This document shows positions 43,421 to 51,400 of a stretch of DNA of 64,000 nucleotides, in pieces. The position numbers and the translations under genes were made by a program. The DNA is from Halorubrum sp. BV1 (lineage in GTDB: Archaea > Halobacteriota > Halobacteria > Halobacteriales > Haloferacaceae). The stretch covers positions 10,060 through 74,059 of the forward strand of contig NZ_JQKV01000007.1 of the NCBI RefSeq assembly GCF_000746205.1, given 5' to 3'. The notes below the pieces were generated by a model. That model searched no databases, was not told the origin of the DNA, and worked only from the letters and a program-made list of their open reading frames with translations. Numbering within the stretch: the first letter of the stretch is position 1; the number at the start of each line of letters is the position of its first letter.

Positions 43421-43912
43421 ATGAGCGACGAAACGGACTCACCGACCGTGAGACGCGATACCCGACGAAAGCGAATTCTCCGAGGTGTCGCCGTCCAGAC
43501 CGCGGTCGCCGCCGCGGCGATCCACCTGCTGTGGGCGTGGCCGCGGCTCGCGGCGCCGCCCGACGCGCGCCCGTACCTCTTCGTCGCCGGGAGCGCGCTG
43601 GCCGTGGCGGTCGCCGCCGCGACCCTCCGGGGCGGGGAGTACCGCCGGCTGTACGCGCTCGGCGCGGGGACGCTCGGGACCTTCCTCGTCGGCTACCTCG
43701 CGTGGCACGGCGCAGACGCCCTCGCGACGCTCTCTGCGGACGCCATCGCTATCGCCGCGGCGGTCGTCGAACTCGGCGGGCTCGGAGCTTACCTCGCGCT
43801 GTATCGGCTCGCGCCGCCGACGAGCGTCGCGGTCGAGCGGCGACGAGGCGGAGACGAGACCGACCGTGGAGACGAATCCGAGCACGACGGCCGCGAGGAG
43901 GCCGTCCCGTGA
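43421..43912 (+). CDS. Small membrane protein between pspAB and the IMPACT gene
   Basis: A 163-residue protein with about four transmembrane helices: GVAVQTAVAAAAIHLLWAWPRL, YLFVAGSALAVAVAAATL, YALGAGTLGTFLVGYLAWHGADAL and AIAIAAAVVELGGLGAYLALYRL. A basic N-terminus (RRDTRRKRILR) and a charged, acidic C-terminal tail flank them. Its stop overlaps the next gene's GTG as GTGA (43909-43912). Function unknown. Confidence 0.8.
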   Translation: MSDETDSPTVRRDTRRKRILRGVAVQTAVAAAAIHLLWAWPRLAAPPDARPYLFVAGSALAVAVAAATLRGGEYRRLYALGAGTLGTFLVGYLAWHGADALATLSADAIAIAAAVVELGGLGAYLALYRLAPPTSVAVERRRGGDETDRGDESEHDGREEAVP

Positions 43913-44541
43913 CAGAGGCGTATCGAACGGTCGCCGAACGCGCGACCGCGCGGTTCGACGTTCAGGGCTCGGAGTTCTTCGGGCACGTCGCGCCGGTCGA
44001 CGCGGTCGACGAGGCGGAGGCGTTCATCGAGGCGGTCGCCCACGAGTACGACGACGCGACTCATAACGTGCCGGCCTATCGGGTGCCCGCCAGCGAGCCC
44101 TCCGGGCGCGTTTCCGAGGCCGAGGTGATGCTCAGAGAGTACTCGTCGGACGACGGCGAGCCGACCGGCTCGGCCGGAAAGCCGGCGCTGAACGTGCTCC
44201 AGCAGCGGGAGATCCGAAACGTCGTTGCGGTGGTAACGCGGTACCACGGTGGACCGAACCTCGGCGTCGGCGGTCTCGCACGCGCCTACTCGCGCGCGGT
44301 GAAGGACGGCGTCGACGCGGCCGGAGTGATCGAGGAGCGGCCGCACCGCACTCTCGGCGTCGGGACCGAGTACGACGACTCGGGGACGGTCCGAGGCGTG
44401 ATCGAGTCGACGGGAGTGGAGTTCGACGCCGACTACGGCGAGCGGGTGCGATTCGAGCTTCGGGTGCCGGTCGATGAAGTGACCGAACTGGTCGAGCGGC
44501 TCAACGACGCGACGAGCGGTCGGGTGGAGATCGATCGATAG
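43909..44541 (+). CDS. IMPACT/YigZ family protein
   Basis: A 210-residue protein of the YigZ/IMPACT family: RFDVQGSEFFGHVAPVDAVDEAEAFIEAVAHEYDDATHNVPAYRV and DDGEPTGSAGKPALNVLQQREIRNVVAVVTRYHGGPNLGVGGLARAYSRAVKDGVDAAG are its conserved blocks. The C-terminal part is a ferredoxin-like domain. The eukaryotic relative inhibits Gcn2 signalling; the bacterial and archaeal role is unclear, possibly ribosome- or RNA-linked. The GTG start follows from the GTGA overlap with the membrane-protein gene. Confidence 0.92.
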   Translation: MTEAYRTVAERATARFDVQGSEFFGHVAPVDAVDEAEAFIEAVAHEYDDATHNVPAYRVPASEPSGRVSEAEVMLREYSSDDGEPTGSAGKPALNVLQQREIRNVVAVVTRYHGGPNLGVGGLARAYSRAVKDGVDAAGVIEERPHRTLGVGTEYDDSGTVRGVIESTGVEFDADYGERVRFELRVPVDEVTELVERLNDATSGRVEIDR

Positions 44542-44714
44542 CCGACGGGATCGTCAGTGTGGCGAACAGGCGACGCCAGCGGAGTCTCCGCGGTGGTGCG
44601 TCGCACTCCCGCTCAGTGCACCGCAGACGGCTGTCAACTCACGGGGACGGTGGCCGCGGTATCCAAGTTGAACTGTCGGATCCGACGGAGGTGAATTCGA
44701 AGGAAACAGACGGC

Positions 44715-46301
44715 TTACGTGAACTTCCGGACCGTCATATCGAGGGTGTCGAGATCGAGAATGGGAGCGTACCCGGCGTCGGGGTCGATGTTGACGGACT
44801 TCTGGAAGTCAGTTTGAGCCTGCCAGCAGCCGGAGTTGACCGCGAGGACGTTGTGGTATTTTCCCCAGCCGAGCTTGTGAACGTGACCGGTGTGGAACAC
44901 ATCCGGAACGTCATCGATGACGAGGTAGTCCCGTTCTTCGGGTGCAACGCGGGTATGCCCGCCGAACTGTGGGGCGACGTGTCGTTTTTTAAGCAGTTGA
45001 TACATCGCCTTGTGCGGCTCGTCGTAACTCGCCTTCTCCTCGGGCAACTCCGCTATCACCTCGTCGAGCGAGACGCCGTGGTACATCAGCACGTCGACCC
45101 CCTCGACGGTGACGGTAGCCGGGTTCGAGACGATCCGCGCGTCGTGGACGTCCATGATCGAGCGAAGTTCGTCGTTGAACCCCGGCTGCGGCTCCGCGAG
45201 CCGGACGGCGTCGTGGTTGCCCGGGATCATCACGATCTCCGTGTCTCCGGGCACTTCCTTGAGGTACTCTGCGAATGCTTCGTACTGTTCGTAGATGTCG
45301 ACGATCTCCAGTTCCTCGTCCTGATTCGGGTAGACGCCGACGCCCTCGACCATATCGCCGGCGAGGAGCAGGTACTCGACCGGCTCCGCTTCGGGAGTGT
45401 GAAGCCAGTCGGTAAAGCGGCTCCAGGCGTCGGCCATGAACTCCTCGCTGCCGACGTGGATATCGGAGATGAGCGCGGCCTGGACGTGGCGGTCGGCCGC
45501 ACCGGTCTGATGGGTCCGCGGAACGTCTGGGAAGTGAAGCGAGTCTGCGAACAAGATGCCGGAATCGTCGGCGAGTGTCCCCTCGACCGCGAGACATTCG
45601 TCCATGAGAATCTCGTCGACGACGTCGGCAAGCCCCTTGTCTTTCATGATCAGCGCCGGGAAGGTCCCGGTCGTGTCCTCCAGTTCGACGAGCCAGTGCC
45701 CGGACTTCGTCGACCGGACGTCGTTGACTAATCCGATCATCGCGGCGTCGCTCCCGCCCGGCATGCCCGCGATGGCTTCGGCGGGTCGGTGATTGACGCG
45801 TCCGCGGAGGAGTTTCGAGAGCCGCTCGTAGCGGTCTCTGAAGGTTCGGACGAAGTCCGCGTACTCGCCTGTCCCAGTGCTGTGTCCCGTCATGTCGTTT
45901 CCGACCGAGATCTCACGCTGGGCGGCGTCCCCGTTCCGGTTCGGTCCCGTGGTAGACCCCTCCGTTTCGACTGGAGATTGATGGGACGGAGCGGCAGCGT
46001 CAGTAGAGGTTTTAACCCTCTGCGTGGAGGGTTTCTCACTTGTGTCGGCCGAATCGGAATGTGCAGCGGACGAACCGGGAGACCGATCGCCGGCAGTTTC
46101 CCGGACGTGATCCGCGGTGATTCGGAGGGCGTCGTCGGGAGCCGTGTCGACGGCGGCATCGATGGCGGCCGCCGGGTCGGGTTCGTTTGCCAACAGTGTG
46201 ACTGCTTCACGTTCGGCGTTGTATCCCCGGTTGGCTAGCTCCTTGACGATACGAGCGTTGGACTCCAGCGGCACAGAGACCGAAAGGGGAGTACCGCTCA
46301 A
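44715..46301 (-). CDS. polB: DNA polymerase D (family D) small subunit, DP1
   Basis: A 528-residue proofreading subunit of the archaeal replicative polymerase PolD. The C-terminal calcineurin-like phosphoesterase shows all Mre11-type motifs: ALISDIHVGSEEF, LLAGDMVEGVG, VMIPGNHDAVR, VLMYHGVSL and DVFHTGHVHKLGW. An OB-fold region precedes it (VNDVRSTKSGHWLVELEDTTGTFPALIM). The N-terminus (first ~70 residues) is a small helical domain, followed by a polar, low-complexity linker to residue about 145. It neighbours orc1 and the replication origin, a common arrangement. Confidence 0.96.
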   Translation of the reverse strand: MSGTPLSVSVPLESNARIVKELANRGYNAEREAVTLLANEPDPAAAIDAAVDTAPDDALRITADHVRETAGDRSPGSSAAHSDSADTSEKPSTQRVKTSTDAAAPSHQSPVETEGSTTGPNRNGDAAQREISVGNDMTGHSTGTGEYADFVRTFRDRYERLSKLLRGRVNHRPAEAIAGMPGGSDAAMIGLVNDVRSTKSGHWLVELEDTTGTFPALIMKDKGLADVVDEILMDECLAVEGTLADDSGILFADSLHFPDVPRTHQTGAADRHVQAALISDIHVGSEEFMADAWSRFTDWLHTPEAEPVEYLLLAGDMVEGVGVYPNQDEELEIVDIYEQYEAFAEYLKEVPGDTEIVMIPGNHDAVRLAEPQPGFNDELRSIMDVHDARIVSNPATVTVEGVDVLMYHGVSLDEVIAELPEEKASYDEPHKAMYQLLKKRHVAPQFGGHTRVAPEERDYLVIDDVPDVFHTGHVHKLGWGKYHNVLAVNSGCWQAQTDFQKSVNIDPDAGYAPILDLDTLDMTVRKFT

Positions 46302-46367
46302 AACGGTTCCGGGACCGATCGGAGCGGACCCGGAAGCTTATGACCGAAACCCCGCAACCTGACTGCA

Positions 46368-47243
46368 ATGGACGAAGGGGATCGGACGAGGTCGGACGAA
46401 GAACACTCCGACGGAGCCGATCTGGGGGAGGACGAATCGGTGGAGGACGGCGAGCTGCTGGAGGATGATGAACCAGTGGGGGACATCGGAGTGAGAGAGC
46501 GGGACGGCGCGATGAGGAGAGATAGAGCCTCGAATTCGTCCGGCTGGACGGATCGCCGGGAGGCGACGCAGCCCGATGGGAACGGAGTAGATTCGGATCG
46601 AGAACTGTGGGATCGGTTCCGACACGACAGGGAGGGCGCGCTGATGTGGATTCGAGAGATACTCTCAAGCGTCGCGATCGTGCTCGCGGTCGGGTTGCTT
46701 CTCTTCGGTGTCAGTGGCGTGTGGCCGCCGATGGTCGCCGTCGAATCCGGAAGCATGGAGCCGAACATGGAAGTCGGCGATCTGGTGTTCGTCACGGAGC
46801 CGGGGCGGCTCGCACCCGACGCCGCGGCTAACGAGATCGGTGTCGTGACGTACGACGTCGGCGAACGGGTCGACTATCGGACGTTCGGCTCCTACGGATC
46901 GGTGGTGATCTATCAGCCGCCGGGGCGGACGGCCTCGCCGATCATCCACCGAGCGATGTTTCACGTGGACGGGGGCGAGAACTGGTACGATAGGGCCGAC
47001 AGCGCGTATCACAGCGCCGAGAGCTGCAGTGACCTCCGCAACTGTCCAGCCCCGCACGACGGCTACATCACGCTCGGGGACAACAACGGTGTCTACGACC
47101 AAGCGAGGGGGATCGCCGAGCCGGTCAAACGCGAGTGGGTGACTGGTGTGGCTCGGGTCCGCGTCCCGTACCTCGGATACGTTCGGTTGGTTGCCACGGG
47201 GAAAGCGGAGCCGAGAGATGCGATCGACGCGGTCGCCGGGTGA
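46368..47243 (+). CDS. Signal peptidase I (Sec11 type)
   Basis: A 291-residue membrane serine protease removing Sec signal peptides. After an unusual acidic, charged N-terminal extension of about 95 residues there is one transmembrane helix, ILSSVAIVLAVGLLLFGVSGVWPPMV. The catalytic Ser is in AVESGSMEPNMEVGDLV, His in ASPIIHRAMFHV and Asp in ITLGDNNGVYDQARG, the Ser-His-Asp pattern of archaeal Sec11. Haloarchaea often have two copies. It shares a 66-base divergent promoter region with the PolD small subunit gene. Confidence 0.93.
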   Translation: MDEGDRTRSDEEHSDGADLGEDESVEDGELLEDDEPVGDIGVRERDGAMRRDRASNSSGWTDRREATQPDGNGVDSDRELWDRFRHDREGALMWIREILSSVAIVLAVGLLLFGVSGVWPPMVAVESGSMEPNMEVGDLVFVTEPGRLAPDAAANEIGVVTYDVGERVDYRTFGSYGSVVIYQPPGRTASPIIHRAMFHVDGGENWYDRADSAYHSAESCSDLRNCPAPHDGYITLGDNNGVYDQARGIAEPVKREWVTGVARVRVPYLGYVRLVATGKAEPRDAIDAVAG

Positions 47244-47290
47244 TATGTGAGAGAAAGCGTGAGAGGGTCCGCGCGGGCAGCGCCGTTTTG

Positions 47291-49048
47291 TTAGTTGTCG
47301 AACCGAGCCTGTACGAAGGGCTGAGCGTTTTCGATATCGCCGAGTCGCGAGTCCGAAAGGAGGACCGCTTCCGTCTCTTCGACCGGAACCGAGAGCCCCA
47401 TCTCTTTGGTCCGGCCGTAGCGACCCTTCGAGACGACGACGGCGTTGACGATGCCGAGCATGTCGAGTTCACTGATGAGGTCGGTGACGCGGCGTTGGGT
47501 GAGGACGTCGGCGTCTATCTCTTCGCACAACCGCTTGTAGATGTTGAACACCTCTCCGGTGTTGATGTTGTGAACGCCGTTCTTTTCGAGGAGAATAACC
47601 GCGAACAAGACGATCTTGCTCTGTGTAGGAAGCGTCCGGACGACTTCGACGACGCGATCGAGTTCGATCTTGTCCTGTGCCTGCCGCACATGCGTTTCGG
47701 CGACGACTTCGGCCTGTGAACGTTCTGCGAGTTCGCCGGCGGTACGGAGAAGGTCGAGTGCGCGCCGGGCGTCACCGTGTTCCTGGGCGGCGAAGGCCGC
47801 ACACAGCGGAATCACGTCGTCGGTGAGCGCGTCCTGTTTGAACGAGATGTCAGCGCGGTGCTGGAGGATATCTCTGAGCTGGTTCGCGTCGTACGGCGGG
47901 AAGACTATCTCTTCTTCACCGAGGCTCGATTTGACTCGTGGGTCGAGGAAGTCGGTGAACTTCAGGTCGTTAGAGATACCCATGATGGAGATGCGCGAGC
48001 GGTCGAGTTCGGAGTTCATCCGGGAGAGATTATACAGCGTGTCGTCACCGCTCTTTTCGACGAGTTTGTCGATCTCATCGAGCATGATCACGACCACGCG
48101 CTCGTGGTAGTCGACGGCCTCGAAGAACGTGGAGTAGACGCGGTCTGTCGGCCAGCCAGTCATGGGAACTTCCTCCATCTCGTCGGCGTCGGTCTCAAGC
48201 TCCGCGATGCGGGCGTCGAGCTCGTCGACGGTCGAAAACTCCGTCCCGGTGAGCGTGTTGGGGTCGTCGTCGGCCGCAGTACGGAGGTCTCGTAGACGGT
48301 CCAGTCGGTCGGAGATAACCTGCTGGTTCTTTTCAATAAAGGTGTTCGCGAGCTGGGCCAGCACGCGGTACTGGGTGTCGGTTACCTCGCAGTTGATATA
48401 CTCGACTTCACACGGAACGTCGTACTTCTGTGACGTCGACTCGAGTTCCTGTGAGACGAACTTCGCGGACGCCGTTTTTCCGGTGCCCGTCTTGCCGTAA
48501 ATGAGGATGTTAGACGGGGTTTCACCGCGGAGAGCAGAGACGAGGATCGTCGCCATCCGGTTGATTTGATCGTTCCGGTGAGGCAGTTCGTGCGGGGTGT
48601 ACGAGGGGCGAAGTACCTCCTTGTTCTCGAAGATGGGCTCACCCGAGAGGAGGTCGTCGAACAGCCCTTGATTGTCCTCTTCGTCGTCGAGGACGACACC
48701 GTCGAAGTCGACGTCTGGCGACGACCTGTCTCTGCCGCCACTGCCGACGTCGATATCGCCGCCCGTCGTGCTCGTGATGCCAGAAGAGACACCATCGGGA
48801 ACGTCCGAGTCGGGGGTCACCGAAGCAGATTCGTTCGAGGTGGGGTCGACAGGAGCGTCGAGATCACGGTCAGACGCGGGGGGAGTTGGTGGCGTGGACG
48901 TCTCATCCGTGGACGGAGAATGTGCCGGCGACGACGACGATTTGTTAGCGCCGGTGTCGGGCTCGTCTGACGTCTCGGACGATCCCTCGGTGGACTGGTC
49001 GACGTCTCCCGATTCGTCCGCCTGCGGTGTGTGTTCGTTTTCGTCCAT
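47291..49048 (-). CDS. orc1: Orc1/Cdc6 replication initiator of the adjacent origin
   Basis: A 585-residue origin-recognition AAA+ protein. Walker A is LIYGKTGTGKTASAKFV and Walker B is VVVIMLDEIDKLVEK. Sensor-2 and a C-terminal winged-helix domain (LPTQSKIVLFAVILLEKNGVHNINTGEVFNIYKRLCEE, then LTQRRVTDLISELDMLGIVN) bind ORB elements. The first ~125 residues are a Ser/Asp/Pro/Thr-rich disordered extension, making the protein longer than the usual 400. The ATG at 49046-49048 (MDENEH) is used, as the in-frame alternative 11 codons upstream would start inside an ORB. The gene faces away from the origin to its right. Confidence 0.96.
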   Translation of the reverse strand: MDENEHTPQADESGDVDQSTEGSSETSDEPDTGANKSSSSPAHSPSTDETSTPPTPPASDRDLDAPVDPTSNESASVTPDSDVPDGVSSGITSTTGGDIDVGSGGRDRSSPDVDFDGVVLDDEEDNQGLFDDLLSGEPIFENKEVLRPSYTPHELPHRNDQINRMATILVSALRGETPSNILIYGKTGTGKTASAKFVSQELESTSQKYDVPCEVEYINCEVTDTQYRVLAQLANTFIEKNQQVISDRLDRLRDLRTAADDDPNTLTGTEFSTVDELDARIAELETDADEMEEVPMTGWPTDRVYSTFFEAVDYHERVVVIMLDEIDKLVEKSGDDTLYNLSRMNSELDRSRISIMGISNDLKFTDFLDPRVKSSLGEEEIVFPPYDANQLRDILQHRADISFKQDALTDDVIPLCAAFAAQEHGDARRALDLLRTAGELAERSQAEVVAETHVRQAQDKIELDRVVEVVRTLPTQSKIVLFAVILLEKNGVHNINTGEVFNIYKRLCEEIDADVLTQRRVTDLISELDMLGIVNAVVVSKGRYGRTKEMGLSVPVEETEAVLLSDSRLGDIENAQPFVQARFDN

Positions 49049-49074
49049 GTAACCCCTCTGTTTCAGGTGGAAGA
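49049..49074 (-). promoter_or_regulatory. Origin recognition box, orc1-proximal (ORB-a)
   Basis: On the minus strand TTCCACCTGAAACAGAGGGG, followed by TTAC. It matches the other two boxes at TTCCA...GAAAC...AGGGGT, lies directly before orc1 and lacks the long G-string. Confidence 0.8.
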
Positions 49075-49516
49075 TCCGCACGCGCGGATGAAGTGTGCTG
49101 TGTACTGCGTTGAAACCTCGACATTCAACGATTGCGTTCGTTCAATGTGTCCAGTTGATGCAGTCGAACCAGACGAATAGGTGGCACAAAAGTGTTGCTC
49201 TCCAGATCCGATACGATGGAAGCAGCCAGACGAATACACTATTGTATTGAATACAGAGTTGCCGCTCGAACTGAAGTTTGAACTCGCGGTTGAACCACTT
49301 ACAGCGTCCGCTATCACACCCATCCACAGCGGACGCCGTCACAATGGAGCGACGTCCGCGTTTGGGGCGGAGGTATCGATGGGTTGGAATCGGATACACA
49401 CCGCATGGTGGCAACCGGAATCCGACGACCAGCGTGGGGATGTCGGAGAAGTGGCCTCCCGTGGCTTTTCGATTTGGGTCGGCCCCACATGCCATCGGTA
49501 GTTGTCGGTTACCCTG
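49075..49516. other. Origin left arm, non-coding
   Basis: 442 bases between ORB-a and ORB-b. Open frames exist on both strands but they have no family likeness and overlap each other. TGAATACACTATTGTATTGA around 49231-49250 is a partly self-complementary AT-rich segment. Some GTTGAA and GTCGAA words recur, possibly weak half boxes. I see no gene. Confidence 0.6.
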
Positions 49517-49550
49517 TACCCCCACACCCCTTTGTTTCGGGTGGAACTCG
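49517..49550 (-). promoter_or_regulatory. Origin recognition box ORB-b
   Basis: On the minus strand GAGTTCCACCCGAAACAAAG is followed by GGGTGTGGGGGTA. This is a long haloarchaeal ORB with a 3' G-string. It is inverted relative to ORB-c and lies at the left side of the AT-rich region. A second G-string, GGAGGGGGGTGGGGGTAAG, follows on the plus strand (49556-49574). Confidence 0.88.
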
Positions 49551-49574
49551 AATGTGGAGGGGGGTGGGGGTAAG

Positions 49575-49706
49575 ACCCGGATTTTGTATGAGATGGTTTT
49601 ATATACTAATGTGTGTAACAGTACCCTCGGCGCAGTAAATCGCTATATTGTAAGAACTTCTGTTTTTATTTAACTTTCTGCAACCAGATAAGAACAGTCG
49701 GTTTGC
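49575..49706. other. AT-rich duplex-unwinding region of the replication origin
   Basis: About 130 bases of unusually AT-rich sequence for this genome. It includes GGTTTTATATACTAATG (about 49595-49611), GCTATATTGTAAG and TTTTTATTTAACTTTC (about 49664-49679). It lies between two inverted ORBs and their G-strings, the standard position of the unwinding element in haloarchaeal oriC. GC-rich bases 49623-49636 split it in two. An additional promoter inside cannot be excluded. Confidence 0.82.
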
Positions 49707-49726
49707 GGTGTCACCCCCACCTCGCC
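49707..49726 (-). promoter_or_regulatory. G-string next to ORB-c
   Basis: The minus strand reads GGCGAGGTGGGGGTGACACC, mirroring the plus-strand G-string at 49556-49574 on the other side of the AT-rich region. The shared core is GGTGGGGGT. Each G-string points into the unwinding region. Confidence 0.55.
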
Positions 49727-49728
49727 AC

Positions 49729-49759
49729 GTTTCCAGTCGAAACGAAGGGGTGGGGGAGG
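49729..49759 (+). promoter_or_regulatory. Origin recognition box ORB-c
   Basis: GTTTCCAGTCGAAACGAAGG, followed by GGTGGGGGAGG, is a long ORB on the plus strand. It bounds the AT-rich region on the right and is inverted relative to ORB-b. Confidence 0.88.
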
Positions 49760-49786
49760 ACGATACAGCCGGAGCGGATATTACGA

Positions 49787-49881
49787 GTTGAGGTAGCACG
49801 GGACTCACAAGTCGAGGTACACAGAAGGCGCGGGTCGAGGTAACACGGAACGCGCGGGTCGAGGTAACACGGAACACGCGA
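49787..49881. repeat. 24-bp tandem repeat at the origin, 4 copies
   Basis: Units start with GTTGAGG or GTCGAGG at 49787, 49811, 49834 and 49858 (spacings 24, 23, 24). The consensus unit begins GTCGAGGTAACACGGAAC and ends in GCGCGG. Copies three and four are nearly identical and the first is most diverged. It sits between ORB-c and oapA, in non-coding sequence. Confidence 0.9.
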
Positions 49882-50134
49882 GTTGCGTGGTCGTTGTACT
49901 CCTGGTTCGTCTTACTACCACTCATGCACGCTGACCGAACGGCTCTCGTATGGTCGCGGTGACGACGCCAAGAGCCGGTCGTTCATCGGCCCCCTCGGTG
50001 TGTCTGACGCAGTTGTTAAGTGAGAGGGGCGTCGATTCTACGACAATTCCCCGAACTGCCGGCAGGTACGCAGTACCGAGCAATACCACGCGGCACGAAG
50101 CGTTTGGGAGAGAACACAGAATCTGGAGGTCAGG
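49882..50134. other. Origin right arm and oapA promoter region
   Basis: 253 bases holding no gene. GTTGTTAAGTG at about 50012-50022 is a possible TATA element. CCGGCAGGTACGCAGTACC near 50059-50077 contains a short inverted repeat (GGTACGCAGTACC). Confidence 0.5.
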
Positions 50135-50776
50135 ATGGGACTGCTAACGAATCTCAAAGACAGCATATCACGGGTCACGGACGGGTTGTTCGCGGCCGAA
50201 GAGCCCAAACGAATCGGGATCTACGGACCGCCGAACGCCGGAAAAACGACCCTCGCAAACCGGATCGCGCGTGATTGGACTGGAGACGCGGTCGGTCCAG
50301 AGAGTCATATTCCACACGAAACGCGACGCGCTCGCCGCAAGGAGAACGTCGAAATCGAACGGAACGGTCGGAAAGTCACGATCGACATCGTCGACACCCC
50401 GGGCGTGACGACAAAAGTGGATTACAAGGAGTTTCTCGACCACGACATGGACAAAGACGACGCAGTTCGTCGCTCTCGCGAGGCCACGGAGGGTGTCGCC
50501 GAGGCGATGCACTGGCTGCGTGAAGACGTCGACGGTGTCATCTACGTCCTCGACTCCACGACCGATCCCTTCACGCAGGTAAACACGATGCTCATCGGGA
50601 TCATCGAGTCACAGGACTTGCCAGCGCTGATCCTCGCCAACAAGACGGACCTTCCCGACTCAGACGTCAAACAGATCGCGAACGCCTTCCCGCAACACGA
50701 GACGATCCCGCTGTCGGCGCTCGAAGGCGAAAACATGGACGAAGTGTATACGAAGATCGCGGAGTACTTCGGCTGA
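50135..50776 (+). CDS. oapA: Origin-associated GTPase OapA
   Basis: A 213-residue Era/Ras-like GTP-binding protein. G1 is IGIYGPPNAGKTTLANRI, G3 is IDIVDTPGVTTKVDY, G4 is LILANKTDLPDS and G5-like is TIPLSALEGENM. It lies immediately right of the origin and its TGA shares one base with the ATG of oapB. In haloarchaea this trio beside the orc1 origin is named oap for origin-associated proteins. Its role in replication is not established. ATG 50135 is followed by MGLLTNLKDSISRVTDGL, an amphipathic helix. Confidence 0.9.
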   Translation: MGLLTNLKDSISRVTDGLFAAEEPKRIGIYGPPNAGKTTLANRIARDWTGDAVGPESHIPHETRRARRKENVEIERNGRKVTIDIVDTPGVTTKVDYKEFLDHDMDKDDAVRRSREATEGVAEAMHWLREDVDGVIYVLDSTTDPFTQVNTMLIGIIESQDLPALILANKTDLPDSDVKQIANAFPQHETIPLSALEGENMDEVYTKIAEYFG

Positions 50777-51213
50777 TGCCTGGACCCACCCCCAACGTCG
50801 ACGATGGTGACGCTCCTTCCGACGATCCCGTGTCCGACAGGGAGTCGTCAGACAGCGGCGTCCGAATCGACATGATAAGCGGGGCTCGAATGCAGGGGCT
50901 CACAAGCATGGAGAAGATCCGGCTCATCCTCGACGGCGTCCGCGACGGTAACATCGTCATCTTGGAGGAGGGGCTCTCCCCGGACGAGGAATCGAAGCTG
51001 ATCGAAGTGACGATGACCGAGATCAGCCCTGACGACTTCACTGGAATCGAGATCGAAACCTACCCAAAAGCCGAGGCGAACGACCAGAGCTTCCTCGATA
51101 AACTGATGGGTCGTGAATCGGCACAGAAGCTCACCGTCATCGGGCCGGCCAACCGGATCGAGACGCTGCACAAAGACGAGAACCTGATCAGCACGTTGGT
51201 CTCTCGGAAGTGA
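50776..51213 (+). CDS. oapB: Origin-associated DUF2073 protein OapB
   Basis: A 145-residue protein with an acidic disordered start (GPTPNVDDGDAPSDDPVSDRE) and the DUF2073 domain: GVRIDMISGARMQGLTSMEKIRLILDGVRDGNIVILEEGLSPDEESKLIEVTMTEISPDDFTGIEIETYP. It continues SFLDKLMGRESAQKLTVIGPANRIETLHKDENLISTLV. The fold is alpha/beta. ATG overlaps the stop of oapA by one base, so the two are co-translated. Function unknown; conservation next to origins suggests a replication or cell-cycle link. Confidence 0.92.
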   Translation: MPGPTPNVDDGDAPSDDPVSDRESSDSGVRIDMISGARMQGLTSMEKIRLILDGVRDGNIVILEEGLSPDEESKLIEVTMTEISPDDFTGIEIETYPKAEANDQSFLDKLMGRESAQKLTVIGPANRIETLHKDENLISTLVSRK

Positions 51214-51240
51214 TAGCACACCTCACGAAGTAGCGTAACG

Positions 51241-51340
51241 CCACCCGGTCAACCAACTATCCGCGCCACTCGGCCAACCAACCACCGACGCCACCCGGTC
51301 AACCAACCACCGACGCCACCCGGTCAACCAACCACCGACG
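51241..51340. repeat. 25-bp tandem repeat between oapB and oapC, 4 copies
   Basis: Units begin CCACCCGGTC (second copy CCACTCGGCC) at 51241, 51266, 51291 and 51316, exactly 25 bases apart; copies three and four are identical. CGCTCGAAATCAA then occurs twice (51343-51355 and 51364-51376). This lies just before the oapC start. Confidence 0.93.
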
Positions 51341-51400
51341 CCCGCTCGAAATCAATTCCCACGCGCTCGAAATCAACTCAGCCGACATCCACCAACACAA

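Noticed and set aside
49181..49501. A 106-codon frame in the left arm of the origin
   Set aside because: It starts with a GTG without promoter or Shine-Dalgarno, resembles nothing and lies in origin DNA between ORBs.
49599..49925. A minus-strand frame containing RVTSTRAF repeats
   Set aside because: The peptide repeats only mirror the 24-base DNA tandem repeat, and the frame crosses the AT-rich unwinding region and ORB-c.
51241..51376. A possible CRISPR array
   Set aside because: The 25-base units are directly adjacent with no spacers between them, and no cas genes are present.
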